Positions 6,755 through 9,450 of a DNA stretch of 9,450 bases are shown one piece after another; the first letter of the stretch is position 1; each line of letters starts with the position of its first letter. Source of the stretch: Burkholderiaceae bacterium (GTDB lineage Bacteria > Pseudomonadota > Gammaproteobacteria > Burkholderiales > Burkholderiaceae). The stretch lies in assembly GCA_947374315.1 (NCBI GenBank), contig CANCBK010000066.1:1-9450 (forward strand), written 5' to 3'. Below the pieces are notes generated by a model that had not been told where the DNA came from, ran no database searches, and saw nothing but the letters and a program-made list of their open reading frames with translations. A program made the translations under genes and the position numbers.

Positions 6755-7666
6755 TTACGCTGGAAATACCCCAGTGGAGAGATAGCGATCACCACGGTCG
6801 CAAACAATAAAGACAATGGTTGCGTTTTCTACCTGACGAGCGATTCGCAAGGCGACTACCAAAGCGCCGCCTGCTGAAATGCCACAGAAAATACCCTCTT
6901 CAGCGGCAAGTCTGCGAGCCATCTCTTCAGCATCGGCTTGGCTTACATATTCGATACGATCAACTTTATCGCCCTGGTAGATTTTCGGCAGATACTCTGG
7001 AGCCCATTTTCGAATACCTGGAATTTGTGAGCCCTCTTCGGGTTGCGCACCAATGATCTGAATGGCTGGATTCATCGACTTCAGATAGGTGGATACACCC
7101 GTAATAGTTCCGGTAGTGCCCATCGCCGAAATAAAGTGAGTAACTTGACCATCGGTATCGCGCCAGATTTCTGGACCAGTAGTCTCAATATGAGCGCGAG
7201 GATTATCTGGGTTGGCGAACTGATCCAGCAATTTGCCGCGACCTTCTTTTTGAAGTTGCAAAGCATAATCACGAGCAAACTCCATGCCACCAGAAGCTGC
7301 CGTCAGAATTAACTCCGCTCCATAAGCAGCCATACTTTGTCGACGCTCAATACTTTGATTTTCAGGCATAACCAAAATCATCTTGTAGCCCAACATGGCC
7401 GCGGTCATCGCTAAAGCAATTCCAGTGTTACCACTGGTAGCCTCTATCAGAGTATCGCCTGGTTTAATTTCTCCGCGCTCTTGGGCGCGCGTGATCATCG
7501 ACAGCGCAGGTCGGTCCTTCACCGACCCCGCTGGATTATTGCCTTCTAGTTTTCCTAAAATCACATTGTTTCGAGATTCGTTTTCAAGACCTGGAATGCG
7601 TTGCAAACGAACCAAGGGGGTATTCCCCACGGTCTGCGAAATAGTTAAGTAAGAAGGTATGCTCAT
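6755..7666 (-). CDS. cysM: Cysteine synthase B (O-acetylserine sulfhydrylase)
   Basis: PLP-dependent enzyme that makes cysteine from O-acetylserine and sulfide, or S-sulfocysteine when thiosulfate is used. With the ATG at 7666 the protein has 303 residues, the same as E. coli CysM. Visible motifs are the start of the fold TVGNTPLVRL, the PLP lysine Lys50 in NPAGSVKDR, the substrate loop EATSGNTG (75-82), MGTTGT (182-187) for phosphate binding, and GISAGG (262-267) with the Ser that contacts the PLP ring nitrogen. SIERR (105-109) and FCGIS point to CysM rather than CysK. A TTG codon one position upstream (7667-7669) could also start, but the ATG is preferred; an in-frame TAA at 7676-7678 rules out longer forms. 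No clear Shine-Dalgarno sequence is seen. It lies 41 bp after the comEA-like gene without a hairpin between, so cotranscription is likely. Confidence 0.95.
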   Translation of the reverse strand: MSIPSYLTISQTVGNTPLVRLQRIPGLENESRNNVILGKLEGNNPAGSVKDRPALSMITRAQERGEIKPGDTLIEATSGNTGIALAMTAAMLGYKMILVMPENQSIERRQSMAAYGAELILTAASGGMEFARDYALQLQKEGRGKLLDQFANPDNPRAHIETTGPEIWRDTDGQVTHFISAMGTTGTITGVSTYLKSMNPAIQIIGAQPEEGSQIPGIRKWAPEYLPKIYQGDKVDRIEYVSQADAEEMARRLAAEEGIFCGISAGGALVVALRIARQVENATIVFIVCDRGDRYLSTGVFPA

Positions 7667-7707
7667 CAAGCCATTTTAGCCATAAGCAGACCTAGACATA
7701 AAAGGGT

Positions 7708-8103
7708 TTAATTTCGGCGACGTGGCTCCTCACGATCTGGAGAATTTCGAGAACCACTTTGACTGCGTGAACCCCGTCTACCAGCCCTGGAGCCCTCTTT
7801 AATGGTGCGGCCATTCGGTTCACGAAAAGAGCTAGGTGCTTCGATGGTTAAACCGTTATCCACCATTTTTTCCACCGATTTCATGCCAATACCACGCACA
7901 CGTTTTTGTAGGTCATTGGCATCCTGAAAATGCCCGCCATCTAAGCGCTCAGCAATAATAGTTTTTGCTTTAGATGGGCCAATCCCCTTAATACTCTCAA
8001 GCTCAGATTGGGTGGCAGTATTGACATTAATTGGTGAGGCAACAGCCAAACCAGAGACAGCGACTAATAGCGAAAATACCAAAGACTTTAATAATTGATT
8101 CAT
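7708..8103 (-). CDS. Small exported helix-hairpin-helix DNA-binding protein, ComEA-like
   Basis: A 131-residue protein with an N-terminal signal peptide (MNQLLKSLVFSLLVAVSGLA, probable cleavage after AVA at 22) followed by a ComEA-type domain beginning INVNTATQSELESIKGIG. Two helix-hairpin-helix elements are visible at about 33-54 (GIGPSKAKTIIAERL) and 63-85 (RVRGIGMKSVEKM). In competent bacteria, periplasmic ComEA binds incoming double-stranded DNA and ratchets it through the outer membrane. Unlike many short Gram-negative ComEA proteins, this one has a tail of about 40 residues (90-131) rich in Arg, Ser and Gly, strongly basic and probably disordered, which could add DNA affinity. GGAG precedes the ATG with good spacing. 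It sits between a terminator and cysM. A role in DNA uptake is inferred from the family; no other competence genes are in view. Confidence 0.88.
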   Translation of the reverse strand: MNQLLKSLVFSLLVAVSGLAVASPINVNTATQSELESIKGIGPSKAKTIIAERLDGGHFQDANDLQKRVRGIGMKSVEKMVDNGLTIEAPSSFREPNGRTIKEGSRAGRRGSRSQSGSRNSPDREEPRRRN

Positions 8104-8120
8104 TCAATCTCCATTTGTTA

Positions 8121-8154
8121 ATAAAAAATCCACCTACACAAAGTGCAAGTGGAT
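8121..8154 (-). terminator. Intrinsic terminator after hldD
   Basis: On the minus strand, bases 8154-8128 fold into a 12-bp stem (ten Watson-Crick and two G-T pairs; outer arm ATCCAC with GTGGAT) closed by a TTT loop, followed at once by a T-run (8127-8123). It begins 46 bases after the hldD stop and ends 17 bases before the comEA-like start codon. It should end the heptose-gene transcript, so the comEA-like gene probably needs its own promoter or read-through. Confidence 0.85.
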
Positions 8155-8175
8155 CAGTTACAACGAATGAAAATT

Positions 8176-8189
8176 CAGTCGGTTGACTG
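8176..8189. repeat. Small hairpin between hldD and its terminator
   Basis: CAGTC and GACTG pair in a five-base stem around a four-base loop. Read on the minus strand it is followed by AATTTT, on the plus strand by CTTTT, so it could act as a weak accessory terminator in either direction. It begins 11 bases after the hldD stop codon, upstream of the strong hairpin. The stem is seen directly; its function is uncertain. Confidence 0.4.
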
Positions 8190-8200
8190 CTTTTAATCCT

Positions 8201-9220
8201 CTAGAGCGGGCTTGCTAAGAAATCAGCATTAGCTGATAGCCAGGCAATATAACGACTGACGCCTTGCTCTACATTTAGGAAGGGCTCGGTATATCCAGCA
8301 GCGCGCAATTTTGTTAAATCAGCCTGAGTAAAACATTGGTACTTGCCTTTGAGCGCATCTGGAAAAGCGATGTACTCAATCGCTTTTTCTTTTACTAATT
8401 CCCCTAAGCTAGCTGGATTGGCATTGTCGAACTTACGCATGGCATTCGCCACTGCATGAGCTACATCATTAAATGGCTGGGCACGACCGCTACCTAAATT
8501 GAAAATGCCGCTGAGTTCAGGGTGATCCAAAAAAAAGAGGTTCACCTTAACCACATCCTCAACAGAAACAAAGTCACGACTTTGTTCGCCAGGGCCATAG
8601 CCGCCATACTCACCAAAGAGTTTTACCTGGCCATTAGCCTTGTACTGATGGTATTGATGAAACGCCACCGAAGCCATGCGGCCTTTGTGTGATTCACGTG
8701 GGCCATACACATTGAAATATCGAAAACCGACAACCTGAGCGGTATTGGCATTCTCAGCAAAGCGCTTGCGCATGACCTGATCAAATAAGAATTTAGAATA
8801 GCCGTAAATATTCAATGGCTTCTCATGCTCGCGACTCTCTACAAATATATCGGAGCCGCCATAAGTTGCCGCAGAAGAAGCATAGAGCAATTGCACTTTT
8901 TGCTCAGTGCAAATATCCAGCAAGTCCATGGTGTAGCGGAAATTATTCGCCATCATAAAGATGCCATCAGTTTCCATCGTATCGGAACAAGCCCCCTCAT
9001 GAAACACTGCCTTAACCTTGCCAAAGCGACCACCTCTGAATGCCTCTAGAAATTCATCTTTATCGAGGTAATCAATGATGTCTAAATCCGCTAGGTTGCG
9101 ATACTTATCCGCAGGACGCAAATCATCGACTGCGATGATATTTTTTTCGCCACGCGCGTTTAGAGCCTGAACTATATTGGCGCCAATAAAACCAGCAGCG
9201 CCGGTTACGATAATTGTCAT
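8201..9220 (-). CDS. hldD: ADP-L-glycero-D-manno-heptose 6-epimerase
   Basis: Converts ADP-D-glycero-D-manno-heptose to ADP-L-glycero-D-manno-heptose, the last step in making the heptose donor for the lipopolysaccharide inner core; cytoplasmic. It is an extended short-chain dehydrogenase fold with the NADP-binding loop TGAAGFIG (6-13), Asp31-Asp32 after the second strand, SSAATYG (115-121), catalytic YGYSK (Tyr139, Lys143), and the HldD-specific stretch [19 protein letters not shown] (170-188) with Lys179. It has 339 residues, somewhat longer than E. coli HldD (310). The ATG overlaps the kinase stop in ATGA, and AGAGGA at 9227-9232 gives good spacing, so translation is coupled to the upstream kinase. 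The gene is followed by a strong terminator. All key residues are present. Confidence 0.97.
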   Translation of the reverse strand: MTIIVTGAAGFIGANIVQALNARGEKNIIAVDDLRPADKYRNLADLDIIDYLDKDEFLEAFRGGRFGKVKAVFHEGACSDTMETDGIFMMANNFRYTMDLLDICTEQKVQLLYASSAATYGGSDIFVESREHEKPLNIYGYSKFLFDQVMRKRFAENANTAQVVGFRYFNVYGPRESHKGRMASVAFHQYHQYKANGQVKLFGEYGGYGPGEQSRDFVSVEDVVKVNLFFLDHPELSGIFNLGSGRAQPFNDVAHAVANAMRKFDNANPASLGELVKEKAIEYIAFPDALKGKYQCFTQADLTKLRAAGYTEPFLNVEQGVSRYIAWLSANADFLASPL

Positions 9221-9450
9221 TGCAATTCCTCTGAAGTAACAGTAGCTGTACCAAGCTTGCCAACCACAATACCACCCGCACGATTAGCCAAGGCCATCGC
9301 TCTTTCCAATGGCCACTTAGCCGCCAATGCCACTGCGAGCGTTCCTATAACCGTATCACCCGCACCAGAGACATCGAACACTTCACGTGCCTGCGCCTTC
9401 ACATGGCTGACACCTGCCTCGGTAAATAAACTCATGCCCTCTTCAGAGCG
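9217..9450 (-). CDS. rfaE1: Heptose-7-phosphate kinase domain protein, C-terminal end (5' part outside window)
   Basis: The last 77 codons of a PfkB/ribokinase-family enzyme that phosphorylates D-glycero-D-manno-heptose 7-phosphate at C1 for ADP-heptose synthesis. The frame is open through the window edge and begins [20 protein letters not shown], close to the same region of E. coli HldE (from memory). [13 protein letters not shown] contains the catalytic Asp of the family, and [18 protein letters not shown] closes the kinase fold. The frame stops there. E. coli HldE continues with a linker and a cytidylyltransferase domain, so this is a stand-alone HldA/RfaE1-type kinase and the nucleotidyltransferase (HldC/RfaE2) must be encoded elsewhere. 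The stop overlaps the hldD start by four bases. Confidence 0.92.
   Translation of the reverse strand, partial: RSEEGMSLFTEAGVSHVKAQAREVFDVSGAGDTVIGTLAVALAAKWPLERAMALANRAGGIVVGKLGTATVTSEELQ

Noticed and set aside
7667..7669. TTG as the start codon of cysM
   Set aside because: An ATG follows immediately and gives the standard 303-residue length; neither start has a clear ribosome binding site, so the commoner codon is preferred.
8101..8115. Four-codon mini-ORF (ATG GAG ATT GAA TGA) overlapping the comEA-like start
   Set aside because: Its ATG overlaps the ribosome binding site of the real gene, leaving no site of its own; most likely chance.

Overview
The window reads as ordinary chromosome of a Gram-negative betaproteobacterium. 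The family is probably Burkholderiaceae, and a Polynucleobacter-like freshwater bacterium is my best guess. The reasons are the moderate base composition, the lipopolysaccharide heptose genes, a heptose kinase that ends without a cytidylyltransferase domain, and the gene order heptose kinase - hldD - comEA-like - cysM facing mltB, which I recall from Ralstonia and Burkholderia relatives. The assignment is inference from recognised protein families; no search was run. I see no RNA genes, CRISPR array, insertion sequence, integrase, attachment site or replication origin, and no stretch above 100 bases lacks a gene.

Region 1 (1-5380, all minus strand) is an acyl-CoA module. In transcription order it holds a class II histone-deacetylase-like enzyme, an AMP-forming acyl-CoA synthetase, etfB, etfA and an acyl-CoA dehydrogenase that runs off the left edge. 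The synthetase would activate a carboxylic acid to its CoA thioester, the dehydrogenase would oxidise it, and the electron-transfer flavoprotein EtfAB would carry the electrons towards the quinone pool. The deacetylase may reverse acylation of the catalytic lysine of the neighbouring synthetase, as AcuC does for AcsA in Bacillus.

Region 2 (5381-5463) is an AT-rich divergent control region between the deacetylase gene and mltB. It holds a perfect TATAAT box facing mltB, a 15-bp inverted repeat, and a possible 15-codon leader ORF with a strong ribosome binding site that stops two bases before the deacetylase start codon.

Region 3 (5464-6735, plus strand) is mltB, encoding an outer-membrane lipoprotein lytic transglycosylase. 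It converges with Region 4.

Region 4 (6755-9450, minus strand) holds the end of an rfaE1/hldA-type heptose kinase that overlaps hldD by four bases, two hairpins after hldD (one a strong intrinsic terminator), a small secreted helix-hairpin-helix protein of the ComEA type, and cysM for cysteine synthesis. The kinase and hldD make ADP-heptose for the lipopolysaccharide inner core; comEA-like and cysM probably form a separate unit after the terminator.

I did not find a convincing undescribed system. The points most worth a second look are the leader ORF and inverted repeat before the deacetylase gene, an 11-base string shared between that region and the etfB upstream region, and the deacetylase-synthetase pairing.
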